From the NCBI GenBank assembly GCA_002314835.1, contig DCHM01000017.1, forward strand, positions 1,233 to 44,876: 43,644 nt of DNA, given 5' to 3'. The position numbers and the translations under genes are program-made. The stretch's first letter is position 1. Every line of letters starts with the position of its first letter. The notes under the pieces are model-generated. The model saw nothing but the letters and a program-made list of their open reading frames with translations, was not told where the DNA came from and made no database searches. Positions 1 through 7,514 of the stretch are shown in pieces. Source of the stretch: Clostridiales bacterium UBA1752 (GTDB lineage: Bacteria > Bacillota > Clostridia > Oscillospirales > CAG-382).

Positions 1-22
1 TAAACCGCTCGGACATCTCTCC
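1..22 (-). tRNA. tRNA-Ser, 5' end only (cut by window edge)
   Basis: Read on the minus strand, the first 22 bases begin GGAGAGATGTCCGAGCGGTT, which is the characteristic acceptor stem, D-stem and D-loop start of a bacterial class II tRNA-Ser. The rest lies outside the window, so the anticodon cannot be read. A sigma-A promoter sits directly upstream (38-66). tRNA-Leu usually starts GC rather than GGAGAG, so Ser is the better call. Confidence 0.75.
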
Positions 23-37
23 GTGCCGGCACTTGAC

Positions 38-66
38 AGAATAACATAATTTATACCTTTTGTCAA
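38..66 (-). promoter_or_regulatory. sigma-A promoter of the tRNA-Ser
   Basis: On the minus strand TTGACA (66-61), a 17-bp spacer and TATTCT (43-38) place the start of transcription a few bases before the tRNA 5' end at 22. The palindrome GTGCCGGCAC (23-32) lies between promoter and tRNA. Confidence 0.7.
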
Positions 67-115
67 GGGCTTTTTGAAATAATAAAAATAAAGCAAAAAA
101 GTCATATTTTGTCGC

Positions 116-144
116 TTGACATATAAAAAATATACTATTATAGT
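116..144 (+). promoter_or_regulatory. sigma-A promoter of the SH3/dockerin protein gene
   Basis: TTGACA (116-121), a 17-bp spacer and TATAGT (139-144) precede the gene at 180. AAAGGAGG at 166-173 is the ribosome binding site, 6 bases before the ATG. Confidence 0.8.
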
Positions 145-179
145 GTAAATAGAAAACTGTCGTCAAAAGGAGGTAAATC

Positions 180-2033
180 ATGCGCAGAATCATAGCTTTG
201 CTCGTCGTGCTCGCGATTTGCCTCACGTTCTCGCCCGTGGCGCTCGCCTCTGACGAGGTGACGTTTAATTTCAGTGAAAACATCGCCTACGGCGGTGCGG
301 CTGCCGACTGGGGCGACTACGTATTTTTTGCAGAGGAAGGCACGGGCTATCTGTCTATCCGCAGTAGCGGATGTGAGGACAGCGCCGTTATCTGCAAAAT
401 GCCCGTTTCGAGCATCAACGTGTACGGCGACAGGGTGTATTTTATCTCGACCGAAGGCATTTACGCCTGCAACACAGACGGCTCGTCGCTCAAGCTGCTG
501 TTTTTGGGCGAAGGACTGTCCTGCCTCTACGTTGACGGCAATTACTGCTACTTTTTGTCCGGACATACCGCCTACAAGCTCGAGCGCGGCAGGGCTAATG
601 CGCTGTTTACCGACGAACGCATGGTGGCTTTTAAGCCCGTGACGACCGACGTCTTTGAGTGGTACGCAGACAACCCCGATTATGACGAATGCGTGCTTTC
701 GGGCGAAGAATGTGACGAGGTTTCCTACATTTATATTAAATACAGCTATTCGCTCAGCAGCGGCACGAGTACGCCGATTTCAAACGACACCGCCGCGGCG
801 ACCGACTACGGCAGCGAGTACAACGGACCGTACACCACGATAGGTGACGTGACCTTGCCGCTCGCGGAATATATGCCGGGCAGCTTTTTTACCAAAAACG
901 GCAAGGCGTGCACCTGCCACTGGCGCTCTGACTGCGTAGCCAATCCTGCCGCGTGCAACTGTATGCGCTATTACCCGACGGGCGACCCCTCGACCTGCGA
1001 AATCGACCTGCTGTCCTGCCAATGCTACGGCTTTTGCCGACTGATATTTTACAAGTGCTTTGGCACTATCGACCACGAAATCCTTTATCCCGACGCCAGC
1101 TACAGCGTGGGACTTATAGGTAAGGGCTACGTCACCGCCAATAATATCAAGGCTCTGCTGATGAAGGCAAAGCCGGGCGCTCACGTCAGACTGGGCTTTG
1201 GCCACTCTTTTACGATACTCGCGATGGATAACGTGGGCATCACGGTTTATCACGCAAACGCTTCGGGCGACGGCGTGCCTTACGCCGGATGCGTCGTTTC
1301 GACTCGCTATTTCACCTGGGCGGCGCTCGCCGAATGGGCGGCTCAGGGTGTCATATTCGTCAATATGCCTACGGTTTACCCCGAAGGCGGAGGCACGGTA
1401 TATCCTGCCGACCCCCAGCAGACCGTAGTCGGCTATTACGTCACCGATTATCTGCTCAACATCCGCAGCGGCGCGGGCACGACTTACGACAAGACGGGCA
1501 AGCAGTACGCGCAGGGCAAGCTCGTTTACGTCAGTGAAATAGTCAAAACCGGCGCCTCGGCCGAAAACGTCTGGGGCAAAACCTCTGACGGCTGGATTTG
1601 CCTCGACTATTGCAGATTTATCACCCGAGGAATCATCGAACCGCTCGACGATAGTCAGTTTGAGATAAGCGGTGACTACGTTGTCGCGACGGGCGACAGG
1701 ATAAGCGTTGACACGACGGTCAACAGCCTCGTTGCGGCAGGCATCCACGTTTATGACGCGAGCGGCAAACAGATTATCGGCGGCAGCCTCGTCACCACGG
1801 GCTGCGAGCTGAGGATAGAGTTTCAAGGCGCCGTTATCGTGTCAAAAAAGCTCGTCATACTCGGTGACATCAGTCAAAACGGCAAACACGACCTCGGCGA
1901 CTATCTCGCGCTCAAACGCATTTATTTCGGCACTTATCAGCCCACCGCACTGCAAAAGGTCGCTGCCGACCTGTCGCGCGACGGCGTGGTAGGTCCCGAG
2001 GACTGGGCGCTGCTGCTAAAGAGCATAGGGTAA
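180..2033 (+). CDS. Secreted multidomain protein: propeller-like N-terminus, papain-like Cys/His domain, SH3, dockerin-like
   Basis: A 617-residue exported protein. A Sec signal peptide occupies about residues 1-24. Residues about 30-160 hold short repeats with G-D-x-V-Y/F-F motifs like DUF5050/propeller blades. Residues about 230-400 hold a Cys-rich patch (C244, C246, H247, C252, C259, C261), then QCYGF with C282, GHSFT with H342 and VYHAN with H358. That arrangement resembles the Cys/His pair of NlpC/P60- or CHAP-type amidases, so a peptidoglycan or peptide hydrolase is plausible but unproven. Residues about 415-483 are a bacterial SH3 domain with the LNIRSGAG motif. Residues 560-617 carry two EF-hand-like loops starting at D563 and D597, as in type I dockerins. 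The start is fixed by the signal peptide and a perfect Shine-Dalgarno. It is a single-gene unit with its own promoter and terminator. No cohesin or cellulosomal gene is present in the window. Confidence 0.75.
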   Translation: MRRIIALLVVLAICLTFSPVALASDEVTFNFSENIAYGGAAADWGDYVFFAEEGTGYLSIRSSGCEDSAVICKMPVSSINVYGDRVYFISTEGIYACNTDGSSLKLLFLGEGLSCLYVDGNYCYFLSGHTAYKLERGRANALFTDERMVAFKPVTTDVFEWYADNPDYDECVLSGEECDEVSYIYIKYSYSLSSGTSTPISNDTAAATDYGSEYNGPYTTIGDVTLPLAEYMPGSFFTKNGKACTCHWRSDCVANPAACNCMRYYPTGDPSTCEIDLLSCQCYGFCRLIFYKCFGTIDHEILYPDASYSVGLIGKGYVTANNIKALLMKAKPGAHVRLGFGHSFTILAMDNVGITVYHANASGDGVPYAGCVVSTRYFTWAALAEWAAQGVIFVNMPTVYPEGGGTVYPADPQQTVVGYYVTDYLLNIRSGAGTTYDKTGKQYAQGKLVYVSEIVKTGASAENVWGKTSDGWICLDYCRFITRGIIEPLDDSQFEISGDYVVATGDRISVDTTVNSLVAAGIHVYDASGKQIIGGSLVTTGCELRIEFQGAVIVSKKLVILGDISQNGKHDLGDYLALKRIYFGTYQPTALQKVAADLSRDGVVGPEDWALLLKSIG

Positions 2034-2076
2034 AAGAATGAATTGTTGCTACGCAACATTAAAATGGAATGAAATC

Positions 2077-2107
2077 GAGGCTTTGCGTCAGCAAGGCTTC
2101 TTTTTTT
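2077..2107 (+). terminator. Rho-independent terminator after the SH3/dockerin gene
   Basis: A 10-bp stem (GAGGCTTTGC with GCAAGGCTTC, using G-U pairs) with a GTCA loop is followed by seven T. A smaller TGTTGC/GCAACA hairpin lies just upstream at 2044-2058. Confidence 0.75.
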
Positions 2108-2210
2108 ATTAAAACAAGTGCGTATGCGCTTTTTGGGCTGACGAACAGACATTTCTGTATGTTAGTCTTTATAACTCTAAGTTTTTATATTTGTTTTATC
2201 TTTATATTTA

Positions 2211-2321
2211 GGTTCCCAAAAGAGGAAGACGGTATTACACTAAAAAGGGAAGACAGTACCACCCTATAAGCGGAATACCGCAGTCTGCTTTTGGGAATGC
2301 CTTATTCCCTTTTTAAAAAGG
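2211..2321. other. Non-coding stretch with nested inverted repeats, possible structured RNA or decayed element
   Basis: The gap 2034-2530 holds no convincing gene. Inside it TTCCCAAAAG (2213-2222) pairs perfectly with CTTTTGGGAA (2288-2297). Within that arm GGTATT (2231-2236) pairs with AATACC (2274-2279), extended by GAC/GTC across a 3-base bulge. Two similar segments, near 2225-2238 and 2249-2262, share the pattern GGAAGAC-GTA. A perfect 14-bp palindrome CCTTTTTAAAAAGG follows at 2308-2321. It matches no RNA family that I can name, and no clear promoter precedes it. The remainder, 2322-2447, is AT-rich with only a weak GCCGC/GCGGT stem. Confidence 0.35.
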
Positions 2322-2447
2322 ATATCCACATCGGGCATTCGTAGCCGCTTTTGCTTTATATACAAAAAGATTTAGGCGGTTTTGTGTAAAATGATGATTT
2401 CTTATTATAAATACTCGATTTTGAGCATAAAATCGTATAAAAACCTC

Positions 2448-2476
2448 TTTACAAACGCCAAAAACTGTGATATAAA
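2448..2476 (+). promoter_or_regulatory. sigma-A promoter of the first discoidin/CBM9 surface protein
   Basis: TTTACA (2448-2453), a 17-bp spacer and TATAAA (2471-2476). The sequence TGTGATATA around the -10 region is also found at the same place in the promoter of the paralog (4985-5013), so the two genes are probably expressed alike. Confidence 0.7.
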
Positions 2477-2530
2477 TATTTTATCGAAATGCATATTGCA
2501 TACGAAAATTTTAAAAAGGAGATTTCCCAC

Positions 2531-2608
2531 ATGAAAAAACTGATTGCACTTGTTCTTACTGCGATCATGGTTCTTTCTCTCGCTGCAGTTGCAACTGTTG
2601 CCGAAGAA
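2531..2608 (+). repeat. Near-identical patches shared by the two surface paralogs
   Basis: Three nucleotide patches are nearly identical while the sequence between them is diverged. 2531-2608 matches 5079-5156 (signal peptide; 2 differences in 78 by eye). 3701-3763 matches 6729-6791 (CBM9 core; 1 difference in 63). 4747-4879 matches 7253-7385 (anchor, stop codon and terminator; 2 differences in 133). Identity running past the stop codon into the terminator means that this is DNA-level homology, either recent duplication or gene conversion, and not only protein constraint. Confidence 0.85.
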
Positions 2609-4843
2609 GAAACAACCATTCTTTCCGTAGGCAAGAGCTACACCACAACTGCCCCTAACCGTACCGATGGTTTTAACGACGACGGTATCAAACTTACCGA
2701 CGGTTCCAAGGGCAACGAAGACGGCGGCACAACCGTTTATTCCGGCTGGAATAACATCAACGGCAAAAACGTACTCAACACCTACGAAATAGTCGTTGAC
2801 CTCGGCGCTGCTACCAAGTCCAACGTATTCACTATTTACGCTGCAGGCGGCAACTGGGGCATTGCTATCTTCCAGACTGCTGATTTCTATTACTCCAATG
2901 ACGGTACTAACTTTACCTCCATTGGCACTGCAGAACCCGTTCTGACCGCAGGTACCGGCGAAGACGGTTCTTGGTCCACCTACACCTTTACCGTTGAATC
3001 CGAAACCGATGTTGACGCACGTTACATCAAGTTTGCTTGCAACGCATCCGTAGGCAACTGCTTCTGCTGGATTGACGAAGTTGAAGCTGCTTACAAAAAG
3101 AAGGCTACCGGCGGCGACGCTACTCCTTTCTACATCTCTCATTTCAATAGCTGCGACAACGAAGGCTCCGGCGCTATCTTTACCGAAGCTTACACCGGCG
3201 GCGCTTGGTGGATGCACGTTGCATTCAAGCCTGTTGCAGGCACCAACGCTTTTGAAATCGTTGAAATCAATGCAAACGGCCTTAGCAACGGCTCGGGCGC
3301 AGCTCTTGCTATTCCCGAAGGCGGCTTTGTTTGGGCTTCTAACTATGGCAACGACTATCCTGCTCTCAGCATGACCGGCCCCGACTATACTACTGAAGCT
3401 TGCACAAACTGCATTAACTGGGCAAAAGACAATTTTGCTGTAGGCAAAAAGTACGTATTTACCGGTCTTGACCTCGTAAACAAGACCATTCCTACCACCA
3501 CTCCTACTCTCGACTGGTACGATGACAACTACGTTTGCACCGCTACTATCGCTGAGTACGTTCCCGAAGCTAAAGAAGAGCCCATCGTTATTGACGGCTC
3601 TATCGACGACAAGGGCTGGGGCTCCAACTGGACCACAGTAAACGGCGAAACCGGCGTTTACCAGAATGAGCCTGCAGGAACCAACTCCGTTTCCTACAAG
3701 TATCAGGTTCGCAAGGACGCTGAAAAGCTCTACATCGCTATCGTTTACGACGGCGAAGGCACCACCGCTGCTGCAGGTTCCAACAACGCTAACGGCTCAG
3801 GCCTCAACTTCCGCGTTTGGTTCCACAACGGCGACAAAGACGCTACCGTTTACACCAACTTTATCGACGCTTGCATCTGCGCAGACGGCACTACCGGCTA
3901 CCGCGGCATGCTCAATACCCAAAAGACCAGCAACAAGGCAGCCGCTAATGCCGACACCACAGTCGTAGCAGCTGCTAAGATTGCAGACGGCAAGTCCTAC
4001 TGCGAATTCTCCATCGACCTCGACGAGATCGGCGGCGACGCAGGACAGATATTCTTTGCTGTTTCCAATAAGTTTGCTGACACCGAGAACCTCTGCCTCT
4101 TTGCTCCTGCTATTGCTATCGGCGCTGAGGTAAGACTCGCAAACTTCCCCTACAATGCATGGTACAGCGAAGGCGCTCTCAAAGTTGCTGACGTTCTCAA
4201 GGTTGGCGCAAAGGAAGCTAAGTACATTACCAAGACTGCAGACCTGCTCGAAAAGCTCGCAGCAGGCACAGTCGAAAAAGTTGACTGCGGCACCAGCACC
4301 GTTACCATCACCACCGGCGAAAACGGCGAAATGATCTTCACCGGCGCTGCTCAGTGGCCTTCCGTTAACATCGCGTTTGACGCTCCTATCACCGTTGACG
4401 TAGCTAACACGACTCTCAAGTTCAAGGCTACCATCACCGGCGACGCAGGCGCAGGCGCAAGAGGCTCTATCCACCTCAACGGTGAAGATATGAGCGTTAA
4501 CTCCGAGGACATCTTCCTGCATCAGTTCAGCGGCCTCACTCTTGACGGCTCCGGCGACGCAGGCGCAGGCTCTGTCATCGAACTCGAAGTTCCTCTGTCT
4601 GAGCTCGCATTCTGCAACTATGATGCATCTGAAGGCTACGCAGGCAAGATCGCTATCGAATCCGACACAGTTACCTTCACCGGTCTGACTGTATTCGCTT
4701 GCGACGGCGGTATCATCACCATCTCTGAGTTCGAGCTCGTTACCACCACTCCTGCTACCGGCGATATGGGCGTTACCGCTCTCATCGTTCTCGCAGTAGT
4801 AGCTATGATTGGTACCGGCATCGTTATCAAGGCTAAGCACTAA
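2531..4843 (+). CDS. Cell-surface protein with discoidin-like, CBM9-like and beta-sandwich modules, TPATGD C-terminal anchor
   Basis: A 770-residue exported protein. The start is taken at 2531, because AAAAAGGAG precedes it at the right distance and MKKLIALVLTAIMVL is a typical signal peptide; an in-frame ATG at 2489 would add 14 unlikely residues. Domains: signal peptide 1-24; a discoidin (F5/8 C)-like beta-sandwich about 30-190; a segment of unknown type 198-345; a CBM9-like module 351-556 beginning IVIDGSIDDKGWGSNW; a second beta-sandwich about 575-738 around the motif AAQWPS; and a C-terminal signal TPATGD, hydrophobic helix and basic tail KAKH (740-770). The tail has the layout of a sortase substrate, although TPATG is not the classical LPXTG. 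Codon choice is strongly biased to GCT, AAC, TTC and GAA, as in highly expressed genes. The likely role is carbohydrate or glycan binding at the cell wall; no catalytic site is visible. Confidence 0.75.
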   Translation: MKKLIALVLTAIMVLSLAAVATVAEEETTILSVGKSYTTTAPNRTDGFNDDGIKLTDGSKGNEDGGTTVYSGWNNINGKNVLNTYEIVVDLGAATKSNVFTIYAAGGNWGIAIFQTADFYYSNDGTNFTSIGTAEPVLTAGTGEDGSWSTYTFTVESETDVDARYIKFACNASVGNCFCWIDEVEAAYKKKATGGDATPFYISHFNSCDNEGSGAIFTEAYTGGAWWMHVAFKPVAGTNAFEIVEINANGLSNGSGAALAIPEGGFVWASNYGNDYPALSMTGPDYTTEACTNCINWAKDNFAVGKKYVFTGLDLVNKTIPTTTPTLDWYDDNYVCTATIAEYVPEAKEEPIVIDGSIDDKGWGSNWTTVNGETGVYQNEPAGTNSVSYKYQVRKDAEKLYIAIVYDGEGTTAAAGSNNANGSGLNFRVWFHNGDKDATVYTNFIDACICADGTTGYRGMLNTQKTSNKAAANADTTVVAAAKIADGKSYCEFSIDLDEIGGDAGQIFFAVSNKFADTENLCLFAPAIAIGAEVRLANFPYNAWYSEGALKVADVLKVGAKEAKYITKTADLLEKLAAGTVEKVDCGTSTVTITTGENGEMIFTGAAQWPSVNIAFDAPITVDVANTTLKFKATITGDAGAGARGSIHLNGEDMSVNSEDIFLHQFSGLTLDGSGDAGAGSVIELEVPLSELAFCNYDASEGYAGKIAIESDTVTFTGLTVFACDGGIITISEFELVTTTPATGDMGVTALIVLAVVAMIGTGIVIKAKH

Positions 4844-4851
4844 GATATAAT

Positions 4852-4882
4852 AAAAGTGGCTCCGTGAGGAGCCACTTTTTTT
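4852..4882 (+). terminator. Strong Rho-independent terminator
   Basis: AAAAGTGGCTCC, loop GTGA, GGAGCCACTTTT and further T. The same hairpin, base for base, follows the paralog at 7358-7385. Confidence 0.9.
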
Positions 4883-4984
4883 GTTTTTGGTTTTACTGCA
4901 CAAAACTAAAAGGTGCTGATTGTAAAACATATACAAGCAAAATAATATATTAAAAATATATGTGCAAAAAAGACAAAAAAACAC

Positions 4985-5013
4985 TTTACAACTCATTGTT
5001 TGTGTGATATATA
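4985..5013 (+). promoter_or_regulatory. sigma-A promoter of the second discoidin/CBM9 surface protein
   Basis: TTTACA (4985-4990), a 17-bp spacer and TATATA (5008-5013), again with TGTGATATA. The leader up to 5078 contains a small TAGG/CCTA hairpin and the sequence GCATACCGAAAAA before the ribosome site AAAAGGAG, resembling the leader of the first copy. Confidence 0.65.
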
Positions 5014-5078
5014 TTTAATATCAGTAATGCTATAGGTACACCTACGCATACCGAAAAAATATTAAAAGGAGATCTCCA

Positions 5079-7349
5079 ATGAAAAAACTGATTGCATTAG
5101 TTCTTACTGCGATCATGGTTCTTTCTCTCGCTGCAGTTGCAACTGTTGCCGAAGAAAAAGAAACCAACATAGCTTCCGAAGCAACGTACGAAGTTCATGA
5201 CTTTTTCCGCATGAGCACCGTTACTTGGGGCTATGACGAAGATTACCCCATCGTTTACGGCGATAATGAAGCCGGCAACGAACTGACCGACGGCCTCCAT
5301 GCAGCTTCCACTGCATACGGCGACACAGCTTGGCTCGGCATCAACGCTAACCATCCCAACGCAAAAGCTGGTATGGGTTGCTATTTCGTTTTCAATTTTG
5401 AGACAGCTTACGACATTACAAACGCTGTTCTCACTTTGAATAACCTCCAGAATAGCGGCATCGGCGCTCCCGAAAAGATCGAAGCTTTTGTTTCGACCGA
5501 CGGCACCACTTTCTCTGAGACCGCTATTGCCGGCGCTTATACCGCAGCTCTGACTGCAGGCGAAAGCGCTGACTACAAGATCGAAATCAACGCTAAGGGC
5601 GTAAAGGCTATCAAGTTCCTTTACACCGCATCTGCCGGTTGCTCTTGGATGTTTACTGACGAAGTCGCTATTTACGGCAAAGCTGCCGGCTCCGGTGCTA
5701 CTCCTTCTGTAACTGCAAAAGCTACAGTAGGCAAAGTCGTTATCCCCTCTAACCTCGACGTCCTCATCGACGGCGACAAGCAGTCCGCTGCTACCGCATT
5801 CTCGTCCAGCACTATGGCTGCATTCAAGAATGATTTTGATCATACTTCCGGCGTAGCTAATGCTCCCGACGCAACCGTAGAGATTATCTACGACCTTGGC
5901 GAAGTTAAATCCATCTCCGGCGCTTACCTCGACGCTTTTGAAGACGCAAACTCCATGATTGCTCTCCCCGACGTAAACTTCCAGGTTTCTCTCGACGGCG
6001 TTGATTACTATCAGTTCAACACCGCAGAAAACGGCAAGAAGGTTATGACCAAGACCGGCGACAAGGTTACCGTTGAATACGCTACCGACGCCACCAGATC
6101 TATCCTTAACGTTCGTTACGTTAAGATTACCGCTTCCTTTAAGAACGGTTGGATATTCCTTACCGAAGTAGGCGTAGTAGAAGTTGAGGGCGGCGTTAAT
6201 CCCGCAGGTCCTTACGCTTTCACCGCTGAAATAGCAGGAAATACCGGTTCCGGTATCTTTACCACCGGCACTTTTGACCTCTCCTCTGAGGCTGAAAACC
6301 TCAGGTTAAAGAATGCTCAGATCGTTATGGCTAAGTATGACTCTGCAAAGGGCGCATACGTTGTTACCTCCAGCAAGGTAAATCCTTGGCCCTCCGGACA
6401 TTCCGGCGAAGTTACCCTCGCTAAGGGCGAAATCATGCTCGCCATCAACACCGGCGGCAGGTACATCGACGACTACGCTGCTACTCCCAAGTGGATTGCA
6501 CGCGGTCTCGAAGCCGGCGACTACATCGTAATTGACGGCTCCAACTACTATATGTATCCCGCTTCTCACGAGTTTGCTACCGGCGAACCCGAAAAAGAAG
6601 TTAAGAAGATCGTTGTTGACGGCGACGTTAACGACAACGGCTGGGGCTCCAACTGGACCACAGTAAACTTTGAGAATGGCTACGTTCAGGAAGCAGGTTC
6701 CGATTACGTTCACACCTTCTCTTATGATTATCAGGTTCGCAAGGACGCTGAAAAGCTCTACATCGCTATCGTTTACAACGGCGAAGGCACCAAGGCTGCT
6801 AACGGCGCCAACAACGCTAACGGCTCCGGCTTTAACTGCCGTATCTGGTTCAACGACGGCGCTGAAGGCAGAACTATATTCAGCAACCTTATCGACGCTT
6901 GCATCTGCGAAGACGGCACTACCGGCTATCGCGCAACAAAGAATACCTCTTTGACCACCAATGCAAACGGCGGTTTTGCAGAAACCACTGCTTTTGCTGC
7001 CGGCAAGATTGCAGGCGGCAAGACCTATATGGAAATCTCCGTTGACCTCGCTGAAATCGGCGGCGCTAACGGCGAAATCAGCATCTGCGTTTCCGACAAG
7101 AAGTCTGACAAGAGCTACTGCCTGTTTGCTTCTGTTGTTCCCGTAGGTGTTAACGAAGACCAGACCCCCAACAGAAACAAGAACCTGCCTTACAACACTT
7201 GGTACAACGCAAGCGCTATCAAAGTTGCTGACGTTCTCGCTGTAGGCGCAGGCACTCCTGCTACCGGCGATATGGGCGTCACCGCTCTCATCGTTCTCGC
7301 AGTAGTAGCTATGATTGGCACCGGCATCGTTATCAAGGCTAAGCACTAA
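5079..7349 (+). CDS. Cell-surface protein with two discoidin-like modules and a CBM9-like module, TPATGD C-terminal anchor
   Basis: A 756-residue paralog of the preceding gene. It has the same signal peptide (1-26 identical), two discoidin-like beta-sandwiches (about 28-200 and 215-370, the second with DLGEVKSISGAYLD and VRYVKITA), a segment 376-500, a CBM9-like module 509-720 (IVVDGDVNDNGWGSNW then YQVRKDAEKLYIAIVY) and the anchor GTPATGD, helix and KAKH tail (726-756). It lacks the AAQWPS beta-sandwich of its neighbour and has a second discoidin module instead, so the pair looks like modular exchange on a common frame. Export and wall or membrane anchoring are well supported. Glycan binding is inferred from the module types. 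No sortase gene is in the window. Confidence 0.75.
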   Translation: MKKLIALVLTAIMVLSLAAVATVAEEKETNIASEATYEVHDFFRMSTVTWGYDEDYPIVYGDNEAGNELTDGLHAASTAYGDTAWLGINANHPNAKAGMGCYFVFNFETAYDITNAVLTLNNLQNSGIGAPEKIEAFVSTDGTTFSETAIAGAYTAALTAGESADYKIEINAKGVKAIKFLYTASAGCSWMFTDEVAIYGKAAGSGATPSVTAKATVGKVVIPSNLDVLIDGDKQSAATAFSSSTMAAFKNDFDHTSGVANAPDATVEIIYDLGEVKSISGAYLDAFEDANSMIALPDVNFQVSLDGVDYYQFNTAENGKKVMTKTGDKVTVEYATDATRSILNVRYVKITASFKNGWIFLTEVGVVEVEGGVNPAGPYAFTAEIAGNTGSGIFTTGTFDLSSEAENLRLKNAQIVMAKYDSAKGAYVVTSSKVNPWPSGHSGEVTLAKGEIMLAINTGGRYIDDYAATPKWIARGLEAGDYIVIDGSNYYMYPASHEFATGEPEKEVKKIVVDGDVNDNGWGSNWTTVNFENGYVQEAGSDYVHTFSYDYQVRKDAEKLYIAIVYNGEGTKAANGANNANGSGFNCRIWFNDGAEGRTIFSNLIDACICEDGTTGYRATKNTSLTTNANGGFAETTAFAAGKIAGGKTYMEISVDLAEIGGANGEISICVSDKKSDKSYCLFASVVPVGVNEDQTPNRNKNLPYNTWYNASAIKVADVLAVGAGTPATGDMGVTALIVLAVVAMIGTGIVIKAKH

Positions 7350-7357
7350 GATATAAT

Positions 7358-7385
7358 AAAAGTGGCTCCGTGAGGAGCCACTTTT
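7358..7385 (+). terminator. Rho-independent terminator, copy of that at 4852
   Basis: AAAAGTGGCTCC/GGAGCCACTTTT with a GTGA loop, identical in stem and loop to the terminator of the upstream paralog, but with a shorter T tract. Confidence 0.85.
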
Positions 7386-7402
7386 ATTATGCTGATACGC
7401 AA

Positions 7403-7434
7403 AAAAAGAGCATTGACTACTCAATGCTCTTTTT
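7403..7434 (-). terminator. Terminator of the tRNA-Met/tRNA-Glu unit
   Basis: AAAAAGAGCATTGA, loop CTAC, TCAATGCTCTTTTT: a 14-bp perfect stem flanked by A-runs on one side and T-runs on the other, so it can work in both directions. It lies just past the tRNA-Glu 3' end. Confidence 0.85.
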
Positions 7435-7437
7435 TAC

Positions 7438-7509
7438 TGACCCGTAGCAGATTCGAACTGCTGTTACTGCCGTGAAAGGGCGGTGTCTTAACCACTTGAC
7501 CAACGGGCC
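7438..7509 (-). tRNA. tRNA-Glu (UUC)
   Basis: On the minus strand a 72-base cloverleaf: acceptor GGCCCGT with ACGGGTC, the D-arm with GGTCAAGTGGTTAAGAC, anticodon loop CTTTCAC giving UUC, and T-arm AGCAG-TTCGAAT-CTGCT. CCA is not encoded. The anticodon stem CCGCC/GGCAG has a C-A mismatch at pair 28-42, where GGCGG would be expected. Confidence 0.95.
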
Positions 7510-7514
7510 AAAAA

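Noticed and set aside
33..57. Plus-strand TTGACA at 33-38 as a promoter
   Set aside because: No -10 box lies at 16-18 bp, and the real promoter signals here are on the minus strand (tRNA-Ser) and at 116-144.
2211..2321. c-di-GMP, glycine or SRP-type RNA in the structured gap
   Set aside because: None of the conserved core sequences of these RNAs that I know is present; kept only as an unassigned structure.
2489..2530. Upstream in-frame ATG of the first surface protein
   Set aside because: It would put 14 polar residues before the signal peptide and the ribosome site lies after it; the paralog starts at the equivalent of 2531.
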